Source: Oceanospirillales bacterium (GTDB taxonomy: Bacteria > Pseudomonadota > Gammaproteobacteria > Pseudomonadales > Endozoicomonadaceae). From it: a stretch of DNA of 64,000 bases. Shown here piece by piece: positions 8,437 to 17,183 of this stretch. The stretch spans positions 1 through 64,000 of the forward strand of contig SIHQ01000023.1 in NCBI GenBank assembly GCA_004762125.1. Direction: 5' to 3'. Position 1 is the first letter of the stretch. Each line of letters starts with the position of its first letter. The position numbers and the translations under genes were made by a program. A model generated the notes under the pieces. It made no database searches. It had not been told where the DNA came from and saw only the letters and a program-made list of their open reading frames with translations.

Positions 8437-9564
8437 TTAAGAGTGGCTTCCCAAATCGCGAATATTCAATTTTTCTAAATTTATACTCAGTTTTTTCATC
8501 GGCACTTTTTGTTGTGATGAATTTCCATTCTCAGTAGATTCTTCAACCTCCATAGATTCTTCAGGTCTAGGCTCAAGAATAATCCAGTCAGGGGTTTTAC
8601 TTGCATCAATAGAGTCGGGAGAAATTTTAAAGCGGGGTTCTTTTGGGGCAATTTTTTTTGCAACTACCAGTATTTTGGATAAAGTTTGTTTATCCAGCGT
8701 CACTTCCGGGCAATGGTTCATTTCCTGAAAGTTAATAGTGTGGTCAGTGATATCTTCTTTTTTTTCAGTATCACTGGTTTCGGCATCAGCAGGTGCTTCT
8801 ACTTGTTTTGGATCAATCGTTTCAAGAGTGGGCGTGTAGTCCAGAATTAACTCATTGGTGACGTATATGGGTCGTTTTGCGGTCAGGGCAATGGCAACAT
8901 TCTCAAGTAAATTACAACCTCTCTTCAGAACCACTTGAGTTTCGGTTGTGGCTCCGTGGTCGACCGCTTCTGGAGGAACAAATGTCTGGGTCTGCACATT
9001 AGGAGAGGTGGAATGATTAATGTATTTCATCTGGTCACTGACTTGAAGTCCTAGTGAAAACTTAAGGAACCCTTTATTCAGTTTTGCTCTGGCACAGACA
9101 TTCTCTGCAAAAATACAATGCTCTATGGACGCAAGAATTTTTACCTTACCTGATTCGATGGAAAAATAGATGGGGTTTTCGTCATCGTGGAGCATATAAA
9201 CAGGAGAACCTTTCATGCAGCCGATGAGTTCATCCGTTTGAAAATCCTGTAAAGCTATTGCGCCTGCACCAATTGATTCTGGCGCTTTACTGGTTTCTCT
9301 TTTGATAATACTTGCACCCTGCTGAATCCAGAAATGCTGCCGGTCGATAAGATTGTCTTCCTTCAGCAATCGTTGGAAGGTTGTTGATTTTTTAACCTTG
9401 TAGCGAGCTGTGGCAAATGTGGGTTTGGACCGGCGGTCATGGGTTTTGTTTCGCCCAAGATGATCTAAGGTATCTGATAAACTACGAGGAGGCTGTGGGG
9501 GGGGGGAATTTTTGACATGTCCATAGTCCTGATAAAATCCATATTTATCAGTATGGCAAAGCAT
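8437..9564 (-). CDS. SET-domain protein, possible protein lysine methyltransferase
   Basis: 375 aa. Residues about 83-243 match the SET fold: GAGAIALQDFQTDELIG (G-x-G-x-x-A, like the start of SET domains), then YINHSTSPNV at 181-190 (the cofactor/active-site NHS...PN motif) and a late NELILDY at 237-243 (the E-L-x-x-DY motif with the catalytic Tyr). SET enzymes move methyl groups from S-adenosylmethionine to protein lysines. Bacterial ones are known in host-associated species, for example RomA of Legionella and NUE of Chlamydia. The N-terminal 80 residues are polar, with a proline run; the C-terminal 130 residues are acidic and carry no domain I recognise. There is no signal peptide. A C10 run (plus-strand G10, 9497-9506) lies within codons 20-23, so slippage would switch the gene off. 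The gene follows smpB on the same strand after a hairpin. Confidence 0.75.
   Translation of the reverse strand: MLCHTDKYGFYQDYGHVKNSPPPQPPRSLSDTLDHLGRNKTHDRRSKPTFATARYKVKKSTTFQRLLKEDNLIDRQHFWIQQGASIIKRETSKAPESIGAGAIALQDFQTDELIGCMKGSPVYMLHDDENPIYFSIESGKVKILASIEHCIFAENVCARAKLNKGFLKFSLGLQVSDQMKYINHSTSPNVQTQTFVPPEAVDHGATTETQVVLKRGCNLLENVAIALTAKRPIYVTNELILDYTPTLETIDPKQVEAPADAETSDTEKKEDITDHTINFQEMNHCPEVTLDKQTLSKILVVAKKIAPKEPRFKISPDSIDASKTPDWIILEPRPEESMEVEESTENGNSSQQKVPMKKLSINLEKLNIRDLGSHS
9497..9506 (-). repeat. C10 homopolymer inside the SET-domain gene
   Basis: Ten consecutive C on the coding strand (ten G on the plus strand) encode the end of a Ser codon and Pro-Pro-Pro. A change of one base shifts the frame before the SET domain, the typical layout of a slipped-strand phase switch. 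Confidence 0.8.
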
Positions 9565-9569
9565 GAGCA

Positions 9570-9590
9570 GGGCAGATGAGGAATCTGCCC
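9570..9590 (-). terminator. Hairpin between smpB and the SET gene
   Basis: GGGCAGA (9570-9576) pairs with TCTGCCC (9584-9590). There is no clear T run on the minus strand, so it may be a weak terminator or an RNA-processing stem. Confidence 0.4.
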
Positions 9591-9599
9591 GATATTCAG

Positions 9600-10079
9600 T
9601 TAGCCGCGGTGTAGAACCCGCTTCTTCTCAATGTTCCACTCACGTTCTTTCGTGTTGGCACGCTTATCGAATTCTTTCTTGCCTCGAGCCAGAGAAATCA
9701 GGCATTTCACCAAATGGCCTTTCCAGTAGAGCTTGGTAGCGATACAGGTTTGGCCTTTTTGCTGGGTTTCAACAAATAACTTGGCCAACTCTCTTTTATT
9801 AAGCAAAAGTTTTCGATCACGCAACGGATCAGCAATAACGTGTGTAGACGCTGTATCCAGAGGGTTAATGGAGCAGCCGATCAGCCAGGCCTCGCCATTT
9901 CTGAGCAAAACATAGCTGTCAACCAGCTGCACTTTACCCATGCGAAGACTTTTGACTTCCCAACCTGAGAGTGAAAGCCCGGCTTCAAACGACTCATCAA
10001 TGTGATAGTCGTGACGCGCCTTCTTGTTGACGACAATAGAGGAGTCGCCTTTACCGCCTTTTTTTGATGTCTTAGCCAT
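9600..10079 (-). CDS. smpB: SsrA-binding protein SmpB
   Basis: SmpB binds the tRNA-like part of tmRNA and brings it to stalled ribosomes. It is 159 aa, the normal length. Family features are [20 protein letters not shown] near the N-terminus, then [14 protein letters not shown], a KRELAKL helix and [11 protein letters not shown]. The C-terminal tail is basic (KKRVLHRG), as needed to enter the mRNA channel. Its RNA partner ssrA lies 3.6 kb away on the same strand; in many genomes the two are closer, and here the SET gene and the 616-aa gene lie between them. Confidence 0.97.
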   Translation of the reverse strand: MAKTSKKGGKGDSSIVVNKKARHDYHIDESFEAGLSLSGWEVKSLRMGKVQLVDSYVLLRNGEAWLIGCSINPLDTASTHVIADPLRDRKLLLNKRELAKLFVETQQKGQTCIATKLYWKGHLVKCLISLARGKKEFDKRANTKEREWNIEKKRVLHRG

Positions 10080-10269
10080 ACAGCGGATTATAACGTGGAA
10101 ACGCTATAAAACCAGAGGGGCGTCCATCTGAATGGGGCCAGTTCGTCAGAGTTGCGGTAGGTACTTGTAAATGTTGTGAAAAATACGGATATGCTAGTTA
10201 ATCATTCTGCTCGTTTTCGCTTGCTTGAAGGTTATATCTTTTTTTGATGCTGTTTTAGATGAAAGTATT

Positions 10270-10318
10270 GAGGTGTACTGCTTGAAAAGTACAATGCGTA
10301 CTGTCGTCACCTCTTTTT
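10270..10318 (+). promoter_or_regulatory. Alternative hairpins in the leader of the symporter gene
   Basis: GAGGTG (10270-10275) and CACCTC (10308-10313) can close a stem followed by TTTTT. Inside it, three segments compete: TGTACT (10274-10279) can pair with AGTACA (10288-10293), and AGTAC (10288-10292) can instead pair with GTACT (10298-10302). Mutually exclusive stems before a T run look like an attenuator. The remaining intergenic sequence (10080-10437) shows no gene. Confidence 0.35.
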
Positions 10319-10437
10319 AATGATATCCCGCTTTTTTTGTGACTGATTCACATTGAAATCGTTAAGTTTGAGACCATCAGTGCTAGACGACATTGCAATT
10401 ACCTGGCGGTTATCGCTGTAAATATTTGAGGAGTCTC

Positions 10438-11799
10438 ATGGCCGGAAAAAATACCACAGTATCAAAAAACACCTGGAACAGTCGTTGGACATTTATGCTG
10501 GCTGCAGCGGGTTCCGCCATTGGTCTGGGTAATATCTGGAAATTTCCCTACATTGCTGGCCAATACGGCGGCGGTGCTTTTGTAATGGTTTATCTGCTGT
10601 GTATTGCTCTGGTAGGTGTTCCACTGTTGATGGCAGAAACGGCTATCGGTCGTTCTACACGACTAAGCCCTCTTAATGCCATGCGCAAGTTGACCAGCGA
10701 TGCCGGTGTTTTCCGCGGTTGGGAAGTCATTGGCTGGATGGGTATGTTTACCGGTTTCATCATCCTGACGTTCTACAGTGTAGTAGCGGGTTGGGCTCTG
10801 TCGTACGCCTGGGATTTGTTGATGGGTACCTTTGACGGCATGAATGCCAAACAGGTAGGTGCTGAATTTGAGGCACTGACTCTGGATGCTCCCCGTCAAA
10901 TCTTCTGGCATACCCTCTTCATGGCAATGACGGTGTACATCACCGCTCGTGGTGTTCATAAAGGCCTGGAGAAAGGTCTGCAAGTTATGATGCCGACTCT
11001 ATTTGCTCTGCTGATTGTGATGCTGGGTTACAGCATGTTTGCAACAGGCCAGTTTATGAGAGGCTTCCACTTCATGTTTGACGTGGACTTCAGCAAAATC
11101 ACCGGTGAGGCAGTCGTTGCTGCTATGGGACAGGCGTTCTTTACCCTGAGTCTGGGTATGTGTGCACTGATGGCTTATGGTGCTTATATGCCATCCAATA
11201 ACAGCATTCCAAAGACCGCGCTGAGTGTGGCTTTCCTGGATACTCTGATGGCGATTATCTCCGGCCTGATCGTATTCCCGATTGTTTACGCACACGGTCT
11301 TGAGCCTTCTGCTGGCCCGGGGTTGTTGTTTGTATCCCTGACCTCTGCTTTTGCCAATATGACAGGTGGTGCTTATCTTGGTTGTGCTTTCTTTATCCTG
11401 GTAAGCATCGCTGCACTGAGTTCTGCTATCTCTTTGATCGAACCGACACTGGCCTGGATAACGGAACGTTTCAGCATGAACCGCATCGTTGCTACCATCA
11501 TGATTGGTAGCTCTATCTGGTTCGTAGGTCTGGGCTCAGTTCTTTCCTTTAACCACTGGGCTGACGTTCAGTTCTTTGGAAAGACTATTTTTGATCTGAG
11601 TGGTTATGTGACGGATGTCGTTCTGCTGCCATTGGGCGGCGCTCTGACGGCGATCTTTGCCGGTTGGGTATTGAAGCGTTCTGTCATGGGCCAGGAACTG
11701 GCTATGAGCATAGGCGCTTATAACCTCTGGCGCTTTGCTATCAGAATCATCGTTCCTGCAGCGGTGGCCCTGATTCTTTATACGGCGATGTTTAACTAA
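10438..11799 (+). CDS. Neurotransmitter:sodium symporter (NSS) family transporter
   Basis: Inner-membrane transporter that couples uptake of an amino acid or amine to sodium. The first helix has the family signature GSAIGLGNIWKFPYIAGQ and the next one GGGAFVMVYL, which together form the sodium and substrate sites. Eleven or so hydrophobic segments follow over 453 aa, the typical bacterial size. The start chosen is ATG at 10438, which has GAGGAG seven bases upstream; an in-frame ATG at 10393 would add 15 residues unlike the family. The substrate cannot be told from sequence. It is a single gene ending in a strong terminator. Confidence 0.93.
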   Translation: MAGKNTTVSKNTWNSRWTFMLAAAGSAIGLGNIWKFPYIAGQYGGGAFVMVYLLCIALVGVPLLMAETAIGRSTRLSPLNAMRKLTSDAGVFRGWEVIGWMGMFTGFIILTFYSVVAGWALSYAWDLLMGTFDGMNAKQVGAEFEALTLDAPRQIFWHTLFMAMTVYITARGVHKGLEKGLQVMMPTLFALLIVMLGYSMFATGQFMRGFHFMFDVDFSKITGEAVVAAMGQAFFTLSLGMCALMAYGAYMPSNNSIPKTALSVAFLDTLMAIISGLIVFPIVYAHGLEPSAGPGLLFVSLTSAFANMTGGAYLGCAFFILVSIAALSSAISLIEPTLAWITERFSMNRIVATIMIGSSIWFVGLGSVLSFNHWADVQFFGKTIFDLSGYVTDVVLLPLGGALTAIFAGWVLKRSVMGQELAMSIGAYNLWRFAIRIIVPAAVALILYTAMFN

Positions 11800-11823
11800 C
11801 ACCGTTTACTGCTCTGCGTTTCG

Positions 11824-11857
11824 AAAAGCCGGACGGCATTTGCCCTCCGGCTTTTTT
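11824..11857 (+). terminator. Terminator of the NSS gene
   Basis: AAAAGCCGGA (11824-11833) pairs with TCCGGCTTTT (11846-11855) and runs into TTTTTT. This is a strong rho-independent terminator, and it would also work on the other strand. Confidence 0.85.
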
Positions 11858-11913
11858 GTGTCTGATTATATGAAAGCGGTACAATAAGGGATCAACAGGA
11901 ACAGGGAAGAATC

Positions 11914-12141
11914 ATGTTGGAACTCAAGCCAAATTGTGAAAGCTGCGATAAGAATTTACTGCCTTCTGCGGATGCTTGTATTTGCAGCTTTGAATGTACT
12001 TTTTGTATGGATTGCACGGAAAGAATGAGCGCAGTGTGCCCGAACTGTGGCGGTAAGCTGGTTATGAGGCCTGTCCGTTCTGAAAGGTTATTAGTCTCAT
12101 CGCAACAGCAAGTGGTTAAAAAAGAAGGCTGTAGAGAGTAG
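11914..12141 (+). CDS. DUF1272 small Cys-rich protein
   Basis: 75 aa. It has the DUF1272 layout: LELKPNCESCDKNL at the start, then CSFECTFCMDC and CPNCGGKLVMRP. The paired Cys motifs most likely bind zinc. The molecular role of this family is unknown. The gene stands alone, transcribed toward a perfect inverted repeat shared with the next, convergent gene. Confidence 0.85.
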   Translation: MLELKPNCESCDKNLLPSADACICSFECTFCMDCTERMSAVCPNCGGKLVMRPVRSERLLVSSQQQVVKKEGCRE

Positions 12142-12142
12142 A

Positions 12143-12184
12143 CATTACTATTCACATCTCATGCGTTTAATGTGAATAGTAATG
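12143..12184. terminator. Perfect 15-bp inverted repeat between convergent genes
   Basis: CATTACTATTCACAT (12143-12157) and ATGTGAATAGTAATG (12170-12184) form a perfect stem with a 12-nt loop. It sits between two gene ends and probably ends transcription from both sides, although no long T run follows. Confidence 0.55.
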
Positions 12185-12242
12185 ATTATCAAATGTAATA
12201 CAATGTTTGAATGAACTTTTCTGCCCATCTATTCTGTTTGCT

Positions 12243-14075
12243 TTACAGTTCTTCTTTTTGTTCAAAGCCGGTTTCATCTGAAGCAGACAGTTTTTGTTTT
12301 TCGAACTCCAGCTCTTCGATGGTCTGCTTGAGTTTGATGAGCTCATTATTTATCCGCTCTAGCTGAGCAAATTTTGGATCTTCCGCTACGGCCTCCAGAA
12401 AAAGCAGGTCATCAAATGGGAAACCTGTATTCACTTGTTGCGGCATATTGTCGGCTTGGAACGTTAGAGGGTTCAAATCTTCCAGGCTGTTAAGGAATGA
12501 GTCAGACATTTGAACAGCCTCCAGTGCTGTCTTGAGTTGCTCAATCTGGGCATTGAAGTAGTTCTTTACATCTTTATTAGAGCGGCAGCTATTCAGTGAT
12601 AGAAAAGTAGCATACCTTGTACCGTAATCTGGTGCGGACTTATCAAGTTTGTCTGGGTGCATGCTCATAGCAAGGTTACGGAAATCATTGATTGTGTGAA
12701 TATCATACTCTTGAAAAATACGACTGCACTCCCCTTTCGGAAGTGATACAGGGGTCATTGTCTTCAGCAGTGAAGCATCAACAAAAACTGAGAGATCAAA
12801 AGTATTTTTGTATACCTCCTGATACTTCTGAAGAAACAATTCTACTGGATACTTCTTAAGTTGCCCTCTCGATAGTAGATTAACTGTGCCCTCGACCATT
12901 GAGATATACATAGCGGTATCCGGCGACACAGGTAGTACGGCTGAAGGAAGTCTTCTTTTATGGTGTTTCTGTTTATTATTTTTACTTTCTTCCTTAGTGA
13001 ACTGCTTTAATCGTTCGATTGCCTTTGCTTCATGTGCACTTTCTTCCAGTTTGAAGTTCTCTAACCATTCTTTTGCCTCTTGAGATAATGTGCTCAGGTT
13101 TTCAGGAAGCATCAGGTTATTCCGTATCGCTTGGGCACAACCGTCTAAAGCACTTTCGTAGTTGGACAGATTTAACCTGACCTTTGCCGGAGCTCCCAGA
13201 ACGGGATCGAGTATATTTAAATAGCCGGCAGTCCATTCAGGAATGCGCTCCATTTCTCCTTGTTTGGTTTCTCCAGTGGATTCACAGAGAAGGATGCCCG
13301 TTTGTTCAGACCAAAGTAGGTTGCTATTAAATATGGACGCTGGCGCAGGTACGAATGAGCTGCTTTTTGCTCCCTGCTCAAGTAATTGGTTAAAAATCTT
13401 CTGGATAGAGGGAGGCAACTGACCAATGTTGAGTATGGTAAATTCTTCAGCACCGAGGATTCTAGCCAGCCCAGCCAGAGTCATATATGGAGATGTCGAA
13501 GCCCAATTGCTTTCTGGCCATTCAAGGGGGGAGGCGGATTGATTGAATGAGTAAGTTACTGCATTGACCAGCGCTTTCTGATGTTGTGGCTTCAGTGCTC
13601 TCAGAGTTAGAACGACTGAGCCTTTATGGTCTGTTAATGTGTAGGCCTGTTTTTTTTCTGGTGATGAGTAAAAGGGCATGACAAAAAAGTCATGAGCAAT
13701 GCTACTTATCTGATCATGAATCTGGGTCGCGGTGTCATTTAGGCTTAACGACCCGGTTTCAGTCTGTGCCAAGGCTTTGGATGTTAGCAAAACCGATGCT
13801 TCAGCCAGCTTCAAAGTAGGATCTATTAACTCTTTTGCAGCATTGACTGCAAATGCTATGAGAGGGATCATTTCCCGTTGTATTTTTCTCCCTGTTTTCT
13901 CGAAGAACATTTTTTGCTTGGTTTCATCAATGTGCTTGGAGTTTTCAAGTTGAAAAGCAGTAATGATAAGGTGCTCAAGTGAAAGTGACTTCTTGATAGG
14001 TTCAGCCTGAACTGTACTACTGAAAACCATAGTACTGAAAACGAGGGCTGTGAGTGCTTGGTAGATAGGAGCCAT
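12243..14075 (-). CDS. Exported 610-aa protein with J-domain-like HPD motif
   Basis: Family not recognised. A signal peptide ends after STVQA (about residue 24). The middle is helix-rich, with a lysine-rich strip (KNNKQKHHKRRLPS) near residue 365. Around residues 450-500 the sequence INDFRNLAMSMHPDKL followed by YATFLSLNSCRS looks like a J domain: helix II ending in HPD, then helix III with F and the hydrophobic pattern. J domains stimulate Hsp70 ATPases, which are cytoplasmic in bacteria; an exported one would meet Hsp70 only in a host cell. The C-terminal 35 residues form a predicted coiled coil (LERINNELIKLKQTIEELEF). The HPD match is seen; the J-domain call is inference and could be chance. 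Confidence 0.6.
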   Translation of the reverse strand: MAPIYQALTALVFSTMVFSSTVQAEPIKKSLSLEHLIITAFQLENSKHIDETKQKMFFEKTGRKIQREMIPLIAFAVNAAKELIDPTLKLAEASVLLTSKALAQTETGSLSLNDTATQIHDQISSIAHDFFVMPFYSSPEKKQAYTLTDHKGSVVLTLRALKPQHQKALVNAVTYSFNQSASPLEWPESNWASTSPYMTLAGLARILGAEEFTILNIGQLPPSIQKIFNQLLEQGAKSSSFVPAPASIFNSNLLWSEQTGILLCESTGETKQGEMERIPEWTAGYLNILDPVLGAPAKVRLNLSNYESALDGCAQAIRNNLMLPENLSTLSQEAKEWLENFKLEESAHEAKAIERLKQFTKEESKNNKQKHHKRRLPSAVLPVSPDTAMYISMVEGTVNLLSRGQLKKYPVELFLQKYQEVYKNTFDLSVFVDASLLKTMTPVSLPKGECSRIFQEYDIHTINDFRNLAMSMHPDKLDKSAPDYGTRYATFLSLNSCRSNKDVKNYFNAQIEQLKTALEAVQMSDSFLNSLEDLNPLTFQADNMPQQVNTGFPFDDLLFLEAVAEDPKFAQLERINNELIKLKQTIEELEFEKQKLSASDETGFEQKEEL

Positions 14076-14154
14076 GCCTTAACCCTTACTATTAATGTAA
14101 ATAATAAAAGAAGACTGTTATAAAAATATAAAGTTCAATTTTTCTTTGTTTATA

Positions 14155-14208
14155 AAAATCAGGCTAGAAAACCGCTGAGTCTTTAGCTCAGTGGATGAAT
14201 CCAGCCTG
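14155..14208 (-). terminator. Terminator of the 592-aa gene
   Basis: On the minus strand an outer AGGCTGGATT/AATC-region stem (AGGCT with AGCCT) encloses CCACTGAG pairing with CTCAGCGG, and ATTTTT follows. It separates the 592-aa gene from the 610-aa gene downstream. Confidence 0.55.
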
Positions 14209-14326
14209 CTTTTGGCTTTAGCATTGGTGCACAGGTGCCAGAATAATTCGGCTTATTTCAAATGACTCGTTTTTGAACGGATGGCTATGCTCTTCCCTTG
14301 CTAGCGCCAGGCATCAAATAATCCCA

Positions 14327-16105
14327 CTAGCTTGTGCTTTTAAGGGCTTTCTCAAATTCAGCTTGCACTTCGCGGTAATCAGAACCCAGTTTATTCAAGG
14401 CTCCACGCATCATTTCAACAGTGATACCTCTGGTTTCAGTCTGTTTTCCTGAAACATTTTGAGTCGGAGCCGCAATACTCAAGATGTAACATTGCTTGTG
14501 AGGCTCTTCTGGCAGGTACTTCAAATAGCTTCTTTGCGCTGGGGTAAGCTGAACATTAAGTACATCTATTAGTTGCTGGGATGAACATTGGTGAAGCAAG
14601 CCGTAAACCAAAGAGTGAGGGAGTACAGTATCAGGGTATGCACCCCTTAACGCACTGTATGATGTATCACCTGTCTGGGCTGGGGATATCGCGTCGGCGA
14701 TGCCTGTCTTCCCCATTTGCCTGAAAGCCAAAGCTATTTGCGCAAGACTTCTTTTGTTAAATACAGCTGACATCAGCAGGAGTTTTGTACTGGGAGCCGA
14801 GTGAGGTGTATTGAATTTATCGACCAGCTTCTGAGCAGAATCCAGAGCCTGCTGTTGTTCTTTTCCTAACATAAGCTCATTACACAAATGCAAGATACAT
14901 AAGGGGGGAGGCGTTTTTTCACCGGTGTAATACTCCGGTGGCATGAGCACCCGACCTGTGTTCTGATCATACTGACGCTCAGGCAGAAGTATAAAACTGC
15001 CATCATGATTCAGTGTTAAGCTCCAGTCGGGCTGAGGCTGTTGAGCAGCAGAGTCAGCCTTTTCCGAATCTTTGAGCCGCTGTGTTCCTTCCAGAGGTTT
15101 CTGAGCAATAGAACCTGTCTTCCTCAAAGTTTTGAGCAGTTGTACTCCCTCCTGATACCTGTTTTGATCAGCAATGGGTGCAAGCACTTTTTTCATGCCG
15201 AGATCCAGATTGTAGAGGAGAGCTGCATTTTCACTGCTCGTCATTTCAATCGGGCCTGTTTGTTCAAAAAGATCTTCTACAGCCGCATCGGCATGATTAA
15301 TAGATGTACTTTCTGCAGTCAGAAGGTCTTTTCTTTTCTGAAGCTTCTCCATTTGTACAGACTCTGCTGTGCTGGCCTGTTGCCATTGTTTAAATTCTTC
15401 AATGATTTTTGTTTTGCCTTCTTTGGTGTCATTATCCTGGCCAAACAGTTGATCAAGCAGTGGTGACAGACAGTCCCTCAGCTCATTTTCTCCAGCTGTT
15501 TCAGGCAGGTCTTCGATTTTGTCCATTGCTATCTGCCAGAGCTCAGCTTCCTGTTTCAAAACCGGGTCTTCAATTTGTTTTGTCAGCCCAACCAGATCAA
15601 GTTCGTCACCCTCTTCGAGTTTATGGGCGATAGACTGTATCTGCTTCAGATTGGGCAGTAGCTTTTCAGTATCGATGCCCGATCTACGAATCACCTTACT
15701 GGGCGCGTTTGACAGTGAATCTATCAGGCTGCTTATTTCAGCTTCACTGGGAACTTCATTGTTGCTTAGCTTGTGTGAAATGCTCTCTATATTTTTACAG
15801 ACGGTGTTAAAGCGTTTACGCCTTTTTAGAATATTAGGTAGTTCCTGGATCAGTGACAAAGTGCCTTTGAACAGTCGAACAACAGCCCAGCTACTGGTGG
15901 CTTTCCTCTCTGATGCCATGGCTGTTCTTTGAGCCAGGGTTCTGGAGCACTTCTCCCGAAATGTTTTGGTGATAGGGTCATCACAGCGCAGTCCGGTGGT
16001 TCGGCGGGTATCCCTGATCTGCTGTTCAAGAGTGTTTAATTCTTTCTTCCATTCTGTAGGTACGAAGATAGAGGGAGATGAGATGGGTCTTGATGAACCT
16101 TCCAT
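14327..16105 (-). CDS. Orphan 592-aa protein, no signal peptide
   Basis: I do not recognise this protein. It starts with a Ser/Pro-rich stretch and no signal peptide, then a long helical region (residues about 20-290) rich in charged residues that reads like coiled coils. A more globular C-terminal part from about residue 350 follows (DWSLTLNHDGSFILLPERQY, PPPLCILHLCNELML). It lies upstream of the exported 610-aa gene on the same strand but is separated from it by a terminator. Both genes fill the space between smpB and ratA, neighbours in related genomes. A cytoplasmic or secreted-without-signal protein are both possible. Confidence 0.65.
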   Translation of the reverse strand: MEGSSRPISSPSIFVPTEWKKELNTLEQQIRDTRRTTGLRCDDPITKTFREKCSRTLAQRTAMASERKATSSWAVVRLFKGTLSLIQELPNILKRRKRFNTVCKNIESISHKLSNNEVPSEAEISSLIDSLSNAPSKVIRRSGIDTEKLLPNLKQIQSIAHKLEEGDELDLVGLTKQIEDPVLKQEAELWQIAMDKIEDLPETAGENELRDCLSPLLDQLFGQDNDTKEGKTKIIEEFKQWQQASTAESVQMEKLQKRKDLLTAESTSINHADAAVEDLFEQTGPIEMTSSENAALLYNLDLGMKKVLAPIADQNRYQEGVQLLKTLRKTGSIAQKPLEGTQRLKDSEKADSAAQQPQPDWSLTLNHDGSFILLPERQYDQNTGRVLMPPEYYTGEKTPPPLCILHLCNELMLGKEQQQALDSAQKLVDKFNTPHSAPSTKLLLMSAVFNKRSLAQIALAFRQMGKTGIADAISPAQTGDTSYSALRGAYPDTVLPHSLVYGLLHQCSSQQLIDVLNVQLTPAQRSYLKYLPEEPHKQCYILSIAAPTQNVSGKQTETRGITVEMMRGALNKLGSDYREVQAEFEKALKSTS

Positions 16106-16310
16106 AATGTATCTGGTCCTTACGAGTCAGGTTGGTTATTGAACGTTTTATCGACTGGGTTTACTCAAATACTTAGTTCCTCCTCGCTGCTTCTTTGCTT
16201 TTATGAGCTATTTCTTGATTCTCCCGACACTTAACCCTTTGGGATCATGAATCCCCGAATCAATATGGTATGCTAACCAGCCTTTATATTATCGATAGTT
16301 CAATAGCCCA

Positions 16311-16742
16311 ATGCCCAAGGTTTCCCGATCTTCTCTGATTCTTCATCCCGCTGAAAAGATGTATGCACTGGTGGCTGATGTAGAGTCGTATCCCCAGTTT
16401 CTGCCCTGGTGCTCAGGTGCCAAAATTCTCCGGCAGGAAGGCGAGACCGTGGAAGCTTCTCTGCAGCTGGCCAAGGGCGCGTTGAGTTATGAGTTTGCAA
16501 CACGGAACCGTCTGGTGATTAACCAGTCTATAGAGATGAGTCTTTTGTCAGGCCCTTTTTCAAAACTGAGTGGGGTCTGGACCTTTAAGGCTTTGGGCGA
16601 TGAAGGCTGCAAGGTAGGCCTTGAACTGGAGTTCGAGATCTCTAATCCTCTGCTGAAAGCAACGATAGGTGCGGTATTCAGTAAGGCCATGAATAAAATG
16701 GTGGATGCGTTCCAGCAACGGGCAGACCAGTTGTATAAGTAA
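16311..16742 (+). CDS. ratA: RatA-family START-like protein
   Basis: 143 aa with a polyketide-cyclase/START fold. MPKVSRSSLILHPAEKMYAL opens the domain, and VADVESYPQFLPWC is the family hallmark. Homologs include yeast and bacterial Coq10, which binds ubiquinone and aids respiration, and E. coli RatA, described as a ribosome-association toxin. The Coq10-like role is the better guess. It is followed by rnfH, its usual partner. Confidence 0.93.
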   Translation: MPKVSRSSLILHPAEKMYALVADVESYPQFLPWCSGAKILRQEGETVEASLQLAKGALSYEFATRNRLVINQSIEMSLLSGPFSKLSGVWTFKALGDEGCKVGLELEFEISNPLLKATIGAVFSKAMNKMVDAFQQRADQLYK

Positions 16743-16762
16743 CCGGGCATACTAATTAATGA

Positions 16763-16820
16763 GTCATTTGCCCGCCGCAGGCGTGAAAATGACGATTTAG
16801 TATTCGATGGTCAGTGCCTG
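16763..16820 (+). repeat. Intergenic palindromic repeat, copy C
   Basis: GTCATTTGCCCGCC (16763-16776) and GGCGTGAAAATGAC (16780-16793) form an imperfect stem with loop GCA. The tail ATTTAGTATTCGAT resembles the tails of the copies at 41783 and 53479. It sits between ratA and rnfH. Confidence 0.6.
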
Positions 16821-16853
16821 CGCACTTAAATAAATCTAAGGCGGAAGTGAATT

Positions 16854-17183
16854 ATGTCTGAACACAGTGGCAGCGAAAGCTTTGAGGTGGAAGTAGCCTT
16901 CGCCAAACCCAATGACTATCAGATACTGTCTGTGCAAGTGGATTATGGAACAACTGTGCTAGATGCAGCTAAAAAATCAGGCATTAGTGATTTTTATCCA
17001 GAGATTGACTGGGATACCGTGAAGCTGGGTATATTTGGAAAGGTTGTTTCAAAAGCGATGGTTCAGACAGTTAAGGATGGCGATCGAATTGAAGTCTATC
17101 GTCCGTTGATTGCTGACCCAAAAGAAGTGAGAAAAAGAAGAGCTGAACAAGCCAGACTTAAGAAAGAAGCGGCAGCAGAATAA
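16854..17183 (+). CDS. rnfH: RnfH/RatB ubiquitin-fold protein
   Basis: 109 aa with a beta-grasp fold. Features are FEVEVAFAKPNDYQILSVQV, the GTTVLDAAKKSGI helix, VKLGIFGKVV and GDRIEVYRPLIADPKEVRKRRAEQ. The C-terminus is basic. It belongs to the RnfH family, whose exact role is unsettled. It is 3' of ratA in the conserved order. The repeat copy between the two genes widens the gap to 111 bp. Confidence 0.93.
   Translation: MSEHSGSESFEVEVAFAKPNDYQILSVQVDYGTTVLDAAKKSGISDFYPEIDWDTVKLGIFGKVVSKAMVQTVKDGDRIEVYRPLIADPKEVRKRRAEQARLKKEAAAE

Noticed and set aside
10393-10437. Longer N-terminus for the NSS transporter
   Set aside because: ATG 10438 has a good ribosome site and fits the family; the extra residues do not.
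12176-12196. Fur-box-like sequence with TGATAATCATTA
   Set aside because: It lies between two converging gene ends, so there is no promoter to control, and most of it is one arm of the perfect terminator-like repeat.
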